DNA of 47,721 nt from positions 1 to 47,721 of the forward strand of contig JAANBB010000321.1 in assembly GCA_014621425.1 (NCBI GenBank), in the 5' to 3' direction. The position numbers were made by a program, and so were the translations under genes. This DNA comes from Cylindrodendrum hubeiense (taxonomy: Eukaryota; Ascomycota; Sordariomycetes; Hypocreales; Nectriaceae). This document shows positions 35,653-46,485 of the stretch, piece by piece. The notes beneath the pieces are model-generated. The model ran no database searches. It had not been told where the DNA came from and was given only the letters and a program-made list of their open reading frames with translations. Within the stretch, counting starts at the first letter, position 1; every line of letters begins with the position of its first letter.

Positions 35653-37166
35653 ATGAGCGTAAGTCAACCTCCGCTTCCTGCCTGGACTCAATCACCTTGG
35701 ACCGCCCGCGTCTCATCACTGCCGTAAATCACAAAGGCGGCTCGCCTTGATCTTGCGACGCTGGACCGTCAGCCGCGCCTGTCCCCCTTTCCCATTCCCT
35801 CACTTCACATCACATCACATTACCTACATCGTGACCCGAATTCTTCGTGACACCTTTGCTGACCATGCCTCGACAGTACGGGTTAGTACCGCATTCCACG
35901 ACAGCCACACGCGTCCGAAACGCGACCCTGAACCCCTGACTGACCTCAATCGACGCAGATACGGCGGACAGAACCCCTACGACCAGCAGGACAATGGCGG
36001 TTATGGAGGAGGCAACTATGGAGGATACAACCAGACCGCCCCCCCTCAACAGGGTTATGGTGGAGGTGAAGTTGGTGCGCTTAACCACCCTGACAGCTTG
36101 ATATTGATCACCACTAACCATCACAAGGCTCCAACGTCGAGATGGCTCCTCTTGCCTACAACGCTGGATCTATCGGCCAGAGCGACCCCAATGCCATCCT
36201 GAACGAGTGCCGTGACATCGACCGTGGCATCGACACCGTTGAGCAGAACCTTGAGCAACTCCGCATGATTCAGCAGCGCACCCTCGACGACGCCGACAGC
36301 TCCTCCAACAGCGCCGCCAACCGACAGCTCGATGGCCTCTCCACCGAGACCATGGCCCTCTACCGCGGCCTCACTGAGCGTGTCCGTACCATCAAGTCCA
36401 ACCCCGAGTCTAACAGCGCCAAGAACAAGCCCCAGGTCAGCCGTGTCGACCGCCGCCTGAAGGATGCCATCAGGCAGTACCAGCAGGTTGAGTCTCAGTT
36501 CTCCAAGCGAACACAGGACCAGATGGCCCGCCAGTACCGCATTGTCCGCCCCGATGCCTCGGAGCAGGAGATTCGCGAAGCTGTTGAGGATACCAGTGGC
36601 CGACAGGTCTTCAGCCAGGCCATGATGCAGAGTGACCGCCAGGGCCGCGCCCGCGCCGCCCTCAGCGCCGTCCAGGACCGACATGCCGCCCTCGCCAAGA
36701 TTGAGCAGCAGATGAACGAGCTGTCCCAGCTCTTCATCGACATGGACACCCTCGTTGTCCAGCAGGAGGCTGCCGTCACCCAGATCGAGCAGAAGGGCGA
36801 AGAGGTCGTCGAGAACCTCGACAAGGGTAATGAGGAGATGGGTGTGGCTGTCAACACCGCCCGCAAGACTCGCAAGAAGAAGTGGATCTGCCTCGGAATC
36901 TGCGGTATGTTTTTGCTTGTGAATTTCCAAACGAACAGTTTGACTGACTTATACCAGTGGCTATTATCGTCATCATCGTTATTATTGTCCTCATCTACAT
37001 CTTCGTTGTCAAGGGCCAAAATAACAAGAAGCGAAGCGTCGTCATCGAGGGCCTCGAGATGGTTAACAGGCTCGCCGTCCGCGCACCTGTCGCTGAGAAC
37101 ACCAACGATGTCCTGAGCAAGCTCTCTCTTCAGCGATTGCATCTCCCTCAGATGGCTCAAAACTAA
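35653..37166 (+). CDS. Plasma-membrane Qa-SNARE (syntaxin, Sso1/Sso2-like)
   Basis: Proposed exons: 35653-35658 (ATGAGC), 35877-35881 (5 nt), 35959-36065, 36128-36904 and 36958-37166, giving 367 aa. Without the 5-nt exon the frame does not close. An alternative start at 35865 (ATGCCTCGACAGTACGG) would join the exon at 35959 directly. The N-terminus is Gly/Tyr/Gln/Asn-rich (YGGQNPYDQQDNGGYGG). A three-helix Habc region follows (residues ~55-190), then a Qa-SNARE motif (KIEQQMNELSQLFIDMDTLV, then VVQQEAAVTQIEQKGEEV), a basic patch (RKTRKKKW) and one membrane anchor (VAIIVIIVIIVLIYIFVV), split by a 53-nt intron. Sso proteins pair with Sec9 and Snc in exocytosis at the hyphal tip. Odd: 51 residues follow the anchor, where syntaxins usually end within a few. 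Confidence 0.9.
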
Positions 37167-38125
37167 ACGCGGATCCCGATTTTTCCAATCGACAGTGACG
37201 AATGCCATGCGAGTGACATCCGTGCCATCGAAGAACTATTAGGAAAACGATCAGAGCTGAGGGCTGTACATCATGCAGGGTCGGGTAAAACACATAGACC
37301 GGCTTGCCCCAATCACTTTTCTATGTTGGGGATAGATTTGCCTTCAGGAAAGGAGGGGAGAGAAAAAAGAACGAGGACTCCGATTTGGAGAACGAGGATA
37401 AGGGGATAACGGGGAGGAATACCTGGGCAACCACTGCCAACCATTTTTTAACTTGTTTTTTTGTTTATCACTGTCTGGATCACATCTCGCACGCGCTTTT
37501 CCTCTTGTTACAGCCTCAATGCCCGTTGCGTTTTGTTTATTGGAAGAACGCAACGGGGTTGTTCGATTTCCCATTCAGGAGTTGTTCTTGTCCATTGCAT
37601 TTGTTAGGGGCGTTCATACTATGAGTTTTAATCACATTTTCCGTTTCTGTTATGACCAGGAAGTCGCAAGTTCTATGAATATTGATACATGGCCATCAAG
37701 ACCCGTCAGCGTGAATATTTGCTGCCCTGACTTTGAGTCGAATGACGTAACTATATGTCCGGAATGCTGTGTGATGCAACCGACAATGTATATCTAACAT
37801 GCGAGTCAAGCAAGATGCATGCATACAAAAAAAATCCATACGCCCGATTTGCCTTTATGGTTCGAGGTGCCTGGCCCACCTCTTCCATATCGCATTACAT
37901 GCTATAGTCATGGGTCAAGTGATGCAAGGTTGAGTGACGTTGAGCGACATTGACGGCTTCGTCTGTAGTCCAGTCAGACTAATCGCCAGTCATGAGGACA
38001 TCGAACCAGGTTACCTTTGAGGAGTCCGTAGTATGCTCAAGGCATGTCTGCCTTTAGGTATCGAGATGCCGAGTTATAAGGAGGCTTCATCTTCACGGAC
38101 GTATGGCGAACCGCCTGGTGCTAGC
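37167..38125. other. Convergent 3' spacer after the syntaxin gene
   Basis: Two convergent stops flank this 0.96 kb. It is T-rich on the plus strand around 37440-37560 and presumably holds both 3' UTRs. The 114-codon plus frame at 37453-37797 has no ATG-supported domain and is not counted as a gene. Confidence 0.55.
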
Positions 38126-38818
38126 TCAATCATCCGCCTTAGCCTTCTCCTTGACATCGTCATCTTCAACAATCGCGACTTCAGGTGTGTCATTTTCCTC
38201 AACCGCCTCCTGATGGTGTCCAAGCACAGTCCGCCTCTTTTCACCCTCGCTAACTACTTTCTTCATCACGCCCATTCGCCGGCGGAAGTCATCGACAAGC
38301 CCCTCCACGTCCTCGCGGCCGAGTGCGGTGCCGCTACCGGAGCTCGGCAGACTATCGGGGCGCATCTCGACAGGCTCGTGCTCGACGCCATTGACGCGGA
38401 GAATGAGGGCTCCCCCACCCCGGCGGTCATCCTCGCCGGGGTCGTCCCCCTCGTTCTGCTGGACAGCGACGCTGGATCCCGTCACGGCAAAGTTGGGGTT
38501 GAGGCTGGACGCCCACGAGACGGTCCAGCGCCCGGGATCCCCTTCGGGCGCGGGCGCGAGGTCCACGACGAGCGCGCGATGCGAGGGGTCTGCGGTCGTG
38601 GCGGCGGCCAGCACGGAGGGGTCGTCGTCGGCGAAGATGTAGTGGACGCGTGGGTGGACCGTGGCATTCGTGGTGTTGTTGGTCAGGAGAGTGAAGAGAG
38701 GCTCGAACGGCGGCAACGGCGGCGCAGCATCCTCGGGGACGTCGTCATGATGGAGGAGCTCCTCGTGCTCGGCTGCCGTCGCGGGCGGGGAGGGGTCCCT
38801 ATCGGCGGCGACGGACAT
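38126..38818 (-). CDS. Acidic protein of unknown function, 230 aa
   Basis: A single uninterrupted frame runs from ATG at 38818 to TGA/TAG at 38126. I do not recognise the family. The N-terminus is Pro/Ala/Glu-rich (residues 1-36). A more ordered middle follows (FEPLFTLLTNNTTNATVHP, RVHYIFADDDPSVLAAA, HRALVVDLAPAP, WTVSWASSLNPNFAVTGSS), then a Gly/Asp-rich loop, a short strand (ALILRVNGVEHEPVEM), a helix (REDVEGLVDDFRRRMGVMKKVV) and an acidic/basic tail. There is no signal peptide or membrane segment, so it is probably nuclear or cytosolic. The alternation of hydrophobic strands, a low stop-free probability at this length and a clear ATG support a real gene; it is convergent with the syntaxin gene. 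Confidence 0.7.
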   Translation of the reverse strand: MSVAADRDPSPPATAAEHEELLHHDDVPEDAAPPLPPFEPLFTLLTNNTTNATVHPRVHYIFADDDPSVLAAATTADPSHRALVVDLAPAPEGDPGRWTVSWASSLNPNFAVTGSSVAVQQNEGDDPGEDDRRGGGALILRVNGVEHEPVEMRPDSLPSSGSGTALGREDVEGLVDDFRRRMGVMKKVVSEGEKRRTVLGHHQEAVEENDTPEVAIVEDDDVKEKAKADD

Positions 38819-40124
38819 GGTGAAGCAGCACGGGGGTGGTGCGGGTAGTGATGGTGTTTGGAGGCGACAACTGCCGCTCCGGGAGCATCTTTAGAGGCGA
38901 TGGCTCCGTGATGATGAATGTCCCGCGCGGTTAAAACTTGCTGGATGAGGATCGTTCATCCATGAGGATGTTGAGCTCCGGTCGTTGAGGTCCTGGGATG
39001 ACGGAAGCAGCCTGGCGCTTATCTTATCGCCACGTGCGTGCAGACAGCTATTTGGTAGCAACCTGCAACCTGCTGGGGTAATGTGACTTGACATGTGACA
39101 ACCATCGCCGTCATGACGAAGCAGCCGATCGCACGGCAACCCAGCTAGCAGCAACGAGTAGTGTACCCGGAGACCTGCTGGATAAGCAGAAAACATGAAA
39201 ATGTTGGCCAAAGTACTCAATGCCTCTTTGGGTAAGCCTGCCAGCCGGCCGTCTGGAATAGCCGGGACCGGGAACCCCAACCAGGCAACTCTGGGTGCCG
39301 CTGGGCTCGCACCGTCACCCGCACGCGGGATCGATCCCCTCTGTTACACACCTGCATCTCGGGCTTCGTGGGGGCGGCGCATGCACAATACGTCGTAGTC
39401 GCACACCCTCGCAATCGGCCTTGTGATCCCGTGCCCAACCAAGGCTCCCTGTCTCGCTGCGGGTTGCGAAGCTTTGCCTGCCGATCCAGTGCGATCAAGA
39501 ACACGCTCGGCTCACCGCGGTTGCCGTTCGTTGACCTGGTGGAGGGTGACACGGCCTGGCAGTCCGACATATCCCGCGTCGCGGATGCCCCTAGTGACGC
39601 AAGGTAATGATGACCGAGCCGACGGGATGGGGCCATAAACCGAGGGAGAGCGACGTTGGGGATGGGACGGGACAAGGTGAAGTAAGGAAAAGGTAGGTAG
39701 GCGTGAGCCTCCGTTGTCTGAGGTGCACCGAGGCCGCAAAGCCCCTTCGCAGCCAGAAAAACGCCGTCCCCGTCTATTGAGTATTGTGAAATCTACAACA
39801 TATGATGGATATCCCTTCGCTTTTGCTCCTGCTAGAAGATTGATTTCCTGCCGCCCGTCCCAAGTTGATTGATGTTGAGAGACCGGCTGTGTTCAACCCC
39901 AACCAAAGCATAACGCAACCAAGGAGACCAAGGAGATACAAGAGAGACGGAAGGAAAGGAGAGAAAAAGGAAAAACTCCAGAAAATGCCCACCGCCTTGA
40001 TACCTTTGAAGAAACGCCGTCCCCGTACCATTCTAGTTTCGCAAACCCAGGCCCCAGGCCACATAAATTCGAGTTGTCGCGTAGCGATCACTGATGATGA
40101 GGATCCCCTGTCTTCCCATCTTCC
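38819..40124. other. Intergenic region, about 1.3 kb
   Basis: It lies between two minus-strand genes, so it should hold the promoter of the acidic protein and the 3' UTR of the chitinase. Open frames at 39217-39675 (minus) and nearby are Arg/Pro-rich with no domain. Confidence 0.5.
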
Positions 40125-41505
40125 TCAGGAAGAGTGCAGGGCGCGGAAACCAGCCGCAATCAAGCTCCTAGACTTGTCCTTGGAATCGGCCGGGCCGTTC
40201 CAGTAGAAGAGACCCTATGCGACGGTTCGTCAGCAAACTAACCCAACAACAAAAAGGCTGCATGTCGACGCGGGGGAAGGATGAACACGTCGAGAGTGTC
40301 TTAGACAAACATGCAAGCCAGCAAGGGCATCACCGCCAAATGGTTTGTACTCACCCCTAGTCCCTTCTGTTTGCAGAACCCAGCCTTAATTTTGACGGTG
40401 TCCGGGTTGTCATACGTGACGAAACCACCATCGGATCCGACGCACTGCGCTGCGACGTGGCGTTTGTCGACAACCTCTTTGCATCCTTTGCGCGGGAGCT
40501 GGTTGTATTCGAAGGTGCCATCGTCGCCGCCCCCGCCGCGGAACTTTTGGCCTGGCGCGGTGGCGTGTAGGAAGCTGCGTCCGTAGGTTGGGATGCCGAG
40601 GAGGATCTTCTGGGCAGGAAACCCGTGAGACATGAGGTACGACACTCCTGATGACCCGGACGTCTCGTCTTTGCTCATGGCGTAGAGCTGGGCGTGGTGG
40701 CCGCTCTTGGGGGTCCAGGCTCCGAAAAAGTCGTATGCCATTAGGTTCACGAAGTCGAGATAGTCGGAAATGACGGCCAAGTCGATAAACTGAAGGACGG
40801 CCTTGCTCGCGGGCAGAGCGGCCGTGAGAATGAACTGGTCCTCGGGGAGGTGAATGCGGACGGCTGCCAGTAGTGCAAGGAAGTCGTACCCTTGCTTGGC
40901 ATCACAGGGATACTCCCATGCGACTTTTACGAGGTTTGTAATTAGTCTTGGGCATCCCGAAAGGAAGAATTGGATGCCGAGAATCCTCTGGGCAGGCACT
41001 TACTGTCGATCCCATCCAGGCCCGACGCCTCGACGAGGCCGCGGGCAGACCGGGCAAAGTTGTCCCGCAGCAGGGTGCTGGATGCCACGATGGGGAACAC
41101 CTCGGACGAGTTTCCGCCTCCAATGGACAGAATGACCTGGAGGTGAGGGTGTTTCTGTTTGAGGTGCATCAGGGAGCCCAGCCCGCCTTGGACGCCGTCC
41201 ACTGGGGCGCCAGCGTCCGCCCACTCGTCGCTCAGCTAAATCAAGCACCCGAGTCAGCGCTGTAGTTCCCGGTCGGCAATGCGAAACTGCCGTGTAGATG
41301 GCGAGCTGTTCCGCGAGCAACTTACGAAAACACCGCCGTCGACCGAAACGCTGGCATACGCGTAGTACACATGGTTGATGCAGCTGTAATTGAGCATTCC
41401 TGGGGTGTCGCCCTGGTATATCCGGTAGTTGGGGAAGTACACGGCGTTGGTGTACATGACATTGGACACGCTCGAGGCGATCCGCGACTTGCGCGAAGGA
41501 CTCAT
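40125..41505 (-). CDS. GH18 family chitinase-like protein, altered catalytic motif
   Basis: Four exons, 41505-41326, 41235-41004, 40923-40355 and 40214-40125, give 356 aa; introns are 90, 80 and 140 nt (donors GTAAGT, GTAAGT, GTGAGT). The GH18 barrel is complete: AVYFPNYRIYQ (strand 1), INHVYYAYASV, HLQVILSIGGGNSSEVF (SxGG motif), GLDGIDIAWEYP (catalytic strand 4), LDFVNLMAYDFFGAWTPKSG (MxYD motif), KILLGIPTYGRSF, the insertion domain, GGFVTYDNPDTVKIKAGFCK and, in the last exon, GLFYWNGPADSKDKSRSLI. The catalytic motif is normally DGxDxDWE; the Asp two before the Glu is Ala here (GCA, just after the second intron). No signal peptide precedes the barrel, so the protein is probably intracellular or released by lysis. 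Homologues cleave chitin in the wall or of prey and host. Confidence 0.92.
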
Positions 41506-42556
41506 GATGGCGACGGGAAAATAAAAGGCTCAGAAGACTCGGATCAGACAGGCAAAACCAGACTTGGGCGTCGGATCGAGGAGGAAGTAAGCGAAGGGGT
41601 CGAGTTGTAAGCGGACATGAGTTGTTTTGTACACGGCATGCCCCAACAGCCCGGTGGCCGCGAGCTCAAGATAAATAGGGAGCTGTGAGCTGGACAGGAC
41701 AATCAGGCATCAAGGGTGGCAGAGCAAGTGTCTGAATTGTGGGCGAGAAGGATTGCGATGACCTATATAAAAGAATCCCAACCCAGAAACAGGCCGCGAC
41801 GGCACGGCGACAGGAGGCCTGGACACTCGGTCGTAGGCGGCCAGCTGGCTGGTGCTCCGGCCGGTGCTGGTAGTGGTGGAGCAGGGACCAGTCTCCAAAT
41901 TACGGGAGGGTCCAGGATTCAGCGAAACCATGATGCATGACATAATTGCGGGGAGCCGCCAATAGTATGGATGATGAGACTTGCAGCATTGGTGCTGGGC
42001 TGGGTGTTGGGAGGCAGAGCTGAGGAGAGCCACCGAGGGCGATGGGCGATCAAGGGCGACCGTGGGAAGACGCTCCCCCGTCGGAGCCGCGTCTGCTGGC
42101 GCTGCTGGGCGCTGCTGGGTGTGATTAGTCCACTTGGAAATGCTGGAGCCACACTAATTCGGGCCTGCTTTGTGATGCTGGATGGATGTCGAGGATGTCG
42201 AGCCGCCTTCCGCACTTGGCATGCCAGCGCTGGACCGTGGCACTCGGTCTCAACGGCGACACCGCTCATTTCGTCTTTCCGAGGGCAGAGCGCGTCCGAG
42301 CCCTGGCAGGTCGAGTGCTGGAGAAGGCGTCTAGAAGGCTAGGACCCGGAGAGTACCGACAACTAGTTAGAGCGTCAGGCCCCCGGCAGAGAAGGTTCGA
42401 CGAAGAGGATGATCCTCTAGCACCGCGCTGGGGTTTCGCCCCGTCTTTGACGACAAAGATGAAACGTATGACAGGCCAACAAAACAAGACACGTACACCC
42501 GAGCTTCGTATACCGAGCCCAAAGCAGCCAACGCCGTTCCCTTCTGGGGGAGATGA

Positions 42557-42600
42557 GTGTGCGGCTGTGCGTGCGTGTGTGCGTGTGTGAGAGTGTGTGC
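42557..42600. repeat. GT-rich microsatellite
   Basis: About 44 nt of GTGTG/GCGTG units. The apparent His/Thr-rich minus frames across it are an effect of the repeat. Confidence 0.75.
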
Positions 42601-43560
42601 AGGCAGGTAGGTCGGTGCTCGTGCGCTTCGCTGTGTAAGACACCGAAGCCTCGGACTCGAGCCGCCAGGATGAGCACAAAGACGTAGGTGTGACGATGGC
42701 AGGCAGGCCTGTCTGCGTCCGCGGTACTGTCCGCGGTACTGTCCGCAGTGCAAGGCTCGGCTTTGACCCGGCTGCCGCAGGATCAGAGCAAGGAATCCGA
42801 AGGGCTCGGCGTGGTCCCAGGGGTGAAACAGTCTCGGTCAAGATGGCACTTGTTAAACCGCATCATCCTCTTGTTGGTTGCGCTGTTAGAAGATAGGACT
42901 CTTCTCCATGTCACAGCCCCGTCCAGGGCGAACCAGGACGAGGCGGACGGGGGAGGTGACTGGGGGGGGACTGGGGGACTGGGGATGCGGCGACGCCATA
43001 CTGGACTAGCAGTCTAGCACCCAGGCGAGCTTCCGATAAGGGCCTGGAGTGCGGCTCACGGGCTCCACGGGCTCGCCTGCCATGGAAGTTCTGGAAGGTT
43101 GACGAAGACTTGGAACGCACTAAATGGTGAGATTAGTTCCATAATAAAACGGCCAGGGATACCGGCGCAACATTCAGTGGAGTGAGACGGCTACTGCTCA
43201 GCTACCAATCCCTGTTGGTCGTGGCCCTGGCAGCCAGGCCGAGCCAGGACCAGGCACTAAATCTCACCATGAATCATCCTCAGAATCCGAAAGGCCTTGC
43301 CGTCCAAGTCCCCGTCATGCCCGAAACCAGGACGCCAGTGCTCCGACCCACCCTCGCAGCGGCTGTGATGCGCGGCCATCCTGAATGTAAACTTGAGACC
43401 AGCCACTCAGACTAGCGGCGGTTAACGAGTACGTAAGGTCGGTGCTGCCAGCTCGACTCTGCTCGTCATGCTGGGCTGACTTGCGCAACTTGCGCTTCGT
43501 CCACATGGCAGCTCGGCAAGCAACCCCGGCCCTCGAGTCTGGCCGTTCCTGGGAGCGGCC

Positions 43561-43583
43561 GAGAGAGAGAGAGAGAGAGAGAG
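43561..43583. repeat. (GA)11 microsatellite
   Basis: An unbroken dinucleotide run of 23 nt in non-coding DNA. Confidence 0.9.
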
Positions 43584-45060
43584 GCCTGAGAGCTTTCTGC
43601 CTCATACCCTCTTCCAGAGTGTGGCTCGGTAGTGCGTATAGAGTACAGTACGCATCCATCATGGAGCTGCATGCCACGCTGGCATGCCCTGTTTTTGGCA
43701 CCGAACGGACGATTTGGTGAAGCTGGGGGACAGTGGCGATGCGCAGCCTCCCCTGGCCGCATCTTCAAACGGCGCCTGTATTTTTCGTCGGGTTCTCAAT
43801 GCACACTGCCTCGCTCACGCCGGCCAGGTCTCGGTGTCGGTGCCTCGCTCTGGCAATCGTCTCTTCGGGCCGTTGTACTCCACAAGGCAGAGAGCGTCGA
43901 CAAGTCGGGAAGTGGGCGCGAACTGTCGCCGATTACCGGCAAGGGAACCTGGAACCATTTCCGCTGAACCCTGGGACGACGTTGCATGGCTATTTATCCG
44001 CTGCCATCGACGCGGGCAGGGGTTGGGGAATGTTGTAAAAACAAGTAAAAAAAAACAAGTCCCTTTCGGCCGCATCGATGAAGGGGGGCAGCTAATTACT
44101 TGACAGGCGGCTGGACTGGCCCGAATGTGCTCCGTGTTGGTCGTAGAAGCCATCGCCAGGGAGTTTCGGAAGGCGACATTGTTCCCCGGGCGGATCAGAA
44201 ACAACCATTGGAACGCCATACTATGTAGCATGCTGCCGAAGGTCAGGCGCGTCGGTGCCGACACCCTCAGGATGTCTGTATATAAGTCAGCAGCCCTGCT
44301 CGACCCATGTGAGACGGACGCTGACTGGCGAGTTGGTGGTAAGACTGCACGGCGCATTCAGGCAGAGAGACAACCAACATTCAATATTGCCAAGTCAGGC
44401 AGCCAAGGGGTTGTCGCAAGCCCAGACCACTCTGGCCCGTTTCGAGCGTTGCTCGCATCTGTCAAGTCGATCAGTCAGATGAGGATCTTGAGATCCGACC
44501 AACGGCGAAATTGAGGACCTTGCACAAGCGTCGTATATGATAGATATATAGTGTTCTGCAACCCTGAGCAGGCTCTCTGCTCGTAGCCGCGACTGGACAT
44601 TAATTGCTCTGCCATCTATTCCGTATTGTGTCCGAGTGTCAACACTTCGGGATGGAGAGGGATGGTAACCAAACTCCACTCCTCCCTGACCCTTGGCCGT
44701 TTCGACCACCCAGTCGAATGGGAAGCGCCTGGACGCACCAACCGCATAATCTCATCACCAACACCGCACATTTCAATGCTCAACCGCGTCAAAGAGCACA
44801 CCCACCAAATGCGAGCGGGCGCTCCCTATTTGTCTCTGCGGGGTGGGCATTATCGTTGTGATGGAAGTGGTGGACTTTGTCCTCATGACCTGCCGCAGGA
44901 TCCCTTTCCGGTGCTGGTTCTGCGCGTGCTGTTGGACGTCGCACAAACGTGATAGAGGTGGCGCCTCCCAAGTCCCACGGGGGCATGCTCCAGATAGAAT
45001 AAAGGGTATTGGGACATAGACTCTGCCCAATTCCCCTCCCGTCCCTCCTTTGTTGTTTGA

Positions 45061-45127
45061 TTTCCTAAAGTTCTTCCTAAAGTTCTTCTTAAAGTTCTTC
45101 TTAAAGTTCTCAAAGTTCTTATTAAAG
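45061..45127 (+). repeat. 12-nt tandem repeat in the methyltransferase leader
   Basis: Five units built on TTCTTCTTAAAG (one shortened to 9 nt) end 37 nt before the ATG at 45164. All units are multiples of three, so the frame of the gene stays open through them, but no ATG precedes them. The tract is therefore most likely 5' UTR or core promoter. Confidence 0.85.
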
Positions 45128-45163
45128 CCCGCCCCAAAGTCCTTCCTAAACTCCTCCGCCACG

Positions 45164-46485
45164 ATGTACACGTTGAGCGACGACGATCAACGCTCCTTTT
45201 CGCTGGTGTCAACAACGGGTCTTGAAACCATATACACACCGACGGAACAGGACACGGACGAATTCGAACTCATATATGGCGACCATGACTCAGGGAGTTC
45301 ACAAGGGGATGTGAGCTCAAGCGACTCAACCTCCGTGCCGCCTGAAATTCATGCGCATGAGTTTGAGCATGGCCGTCGGTATCACAGCTTCAACAGTGGG
45401 CGTTATCCATTACCAAACGATATCGGGGAGCAGAACCGCGAAGACACAACCCATGTCCTGATGCTTCAGCTGACGGTATTTACTCGATGATTCGTGATCA
45501 GAGCATGAATCTCCTCACCATGACCCCATGTCGCTGACGGTTGGGTTTATTTTAGGACGGGAAACTCTTTTTGTCTGACATTGGCGAGTTTCCGAAGAAG
45601 ATCATCGACATTGGAACAGGGACAGGTGAGTGTTTCTGAAAGGCATTGGCATATCCGCACTGACAAGGAACTCTGACAGGAACTTGGGCTATAGATGGTG
45701 CCATTCACACCCGTCATCTTGTGTCAGGTCAAGTACTGACTGTGACTAGTGGCCGACCTGTATCCGAGCGCCAGCGTGGTTGGCACTGACTTGTCCCCGA
45801 TTCAGCCGAGATGGATGCCAGTTAATGCGCGGATGTTTGTCGAGGACTGCGAGGACCCAGAGTGGATGCACGGATGTGGCTTTGACCTCATCCACTTCCG
45901 GGGAGTTGCCGGCGTGCTTCTCGACTTGGATGCTGTCGTCGCCAATGCATACTGGTACGACTTTCCGGGATGACAATTGATGAATGAAACTCGCTGACTC
46001 GGACAAGTAACCTTGCGAACGGCGGCTGGATCGAGTTCCAAGAGTTTGATCCACAGGTGCTCTGCGACGACGGCACCATGAAGAAAGACGACCAGTTGCG
46101 GGAGTTTGGCGATATCAGTGCTCGAGGCATGCGTAAGTATGGGTGTGCTGCGTATGGGAAGCAGGACCTGCGGCGAACCCTCGAACGAGCAGGTTTCAAA
46201 AAGATCCAGGTCGTGACCAAGAAAGTTCCCATCTCGAATTGGCCCAGGGACAAGAAGATGAGGACCGTTGGTACACTGATGAAGATCAACATACTGGAAG
46301 CTCTCGAGGCGTTCGCGGCAAAGCCTTTGGAGGCGCTGGGGATGACTGTGAAAGAACGGCGAGACTTGGTGGCCGAGGTGCGAAAGAGTCTTGACGACAA
46401 TCGGGTTCATCGATACGTCAACTACCGCTTCTACTACGGCCAGAAAGATGAGACGGACTCGGGTTCAGGCCCATCCATGGAGTGA
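45164..46485 (+). CDS. SAM-dependent methyltransferase, LaeA-like
   Basis: Five exons, 45164-45475, 45556-45625, 45680-45697 (18 nt), 45750-45954 and 46008-46485, give 360 aa; introns are 80, 54, 52 and 53 nt. The N-terminal ~70 residues are acidic and Ser-rich. A short lead-in typical of fungal TAM/LaeA-like proteins (HSFNSGRYPLPNDIGEQNRE) precedes the class I Rossmann fold. Motif I is KIIDIGTGTGTWAIDVAD, built from exons 2-4, and the ribose-binding acidic residue is in SVVGTDLSPIQP. Later come DLIHFRGVAGVL, NLANGGWIEFQEFDP and a C-terminal helical part (LRRTLERAGFKKIQVVTKKV). LaeA relatives are nuclear or cytoplasmic regulators of secondary metabolism and development, but this large family also includes enzymes acting on small molecules, so substrate and role are unknown. 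The start is the first ATG in the frame. Confidence 0.9.

Larger units (their letters stand above)
41506..45060. other. Divergent intergenic region, about 3.6 kb
   Basis: It separates the divergent chitinase and methyltransferase genes. No frame carries a recognisable domain; the longest (42266-42841, minus) is low-complexity Thr/His/Arg-rich and overlaps a GT microsatellite. A GA microsatellite lies at 43561-43583. The last ~40 nt before 45060 are C/T-rich, as a leader. Confidence 0.5.

Noticed and set aside
36121..36930. 269-codon minus frame antisense to the syntaxin
   Set aside because: It mirrors the biased codon use of the syntaxin exon; the Leu/Val/Gly-rich product has no domain.
42266..42841. 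191-codon minus frame
   Set aside because: It spans a GT microsatellite that yields His/Thr/Arg repeats; no domain and no splice support.
43182..43415. Plus frame with a signal-peptide-like start (LLLSYQSLLVVALAARPS)
   Set aside because: It begins with GTG rather than ATG, is only 77 codons, and the remainder has no cysteine pattern or domain of a secreted effector.
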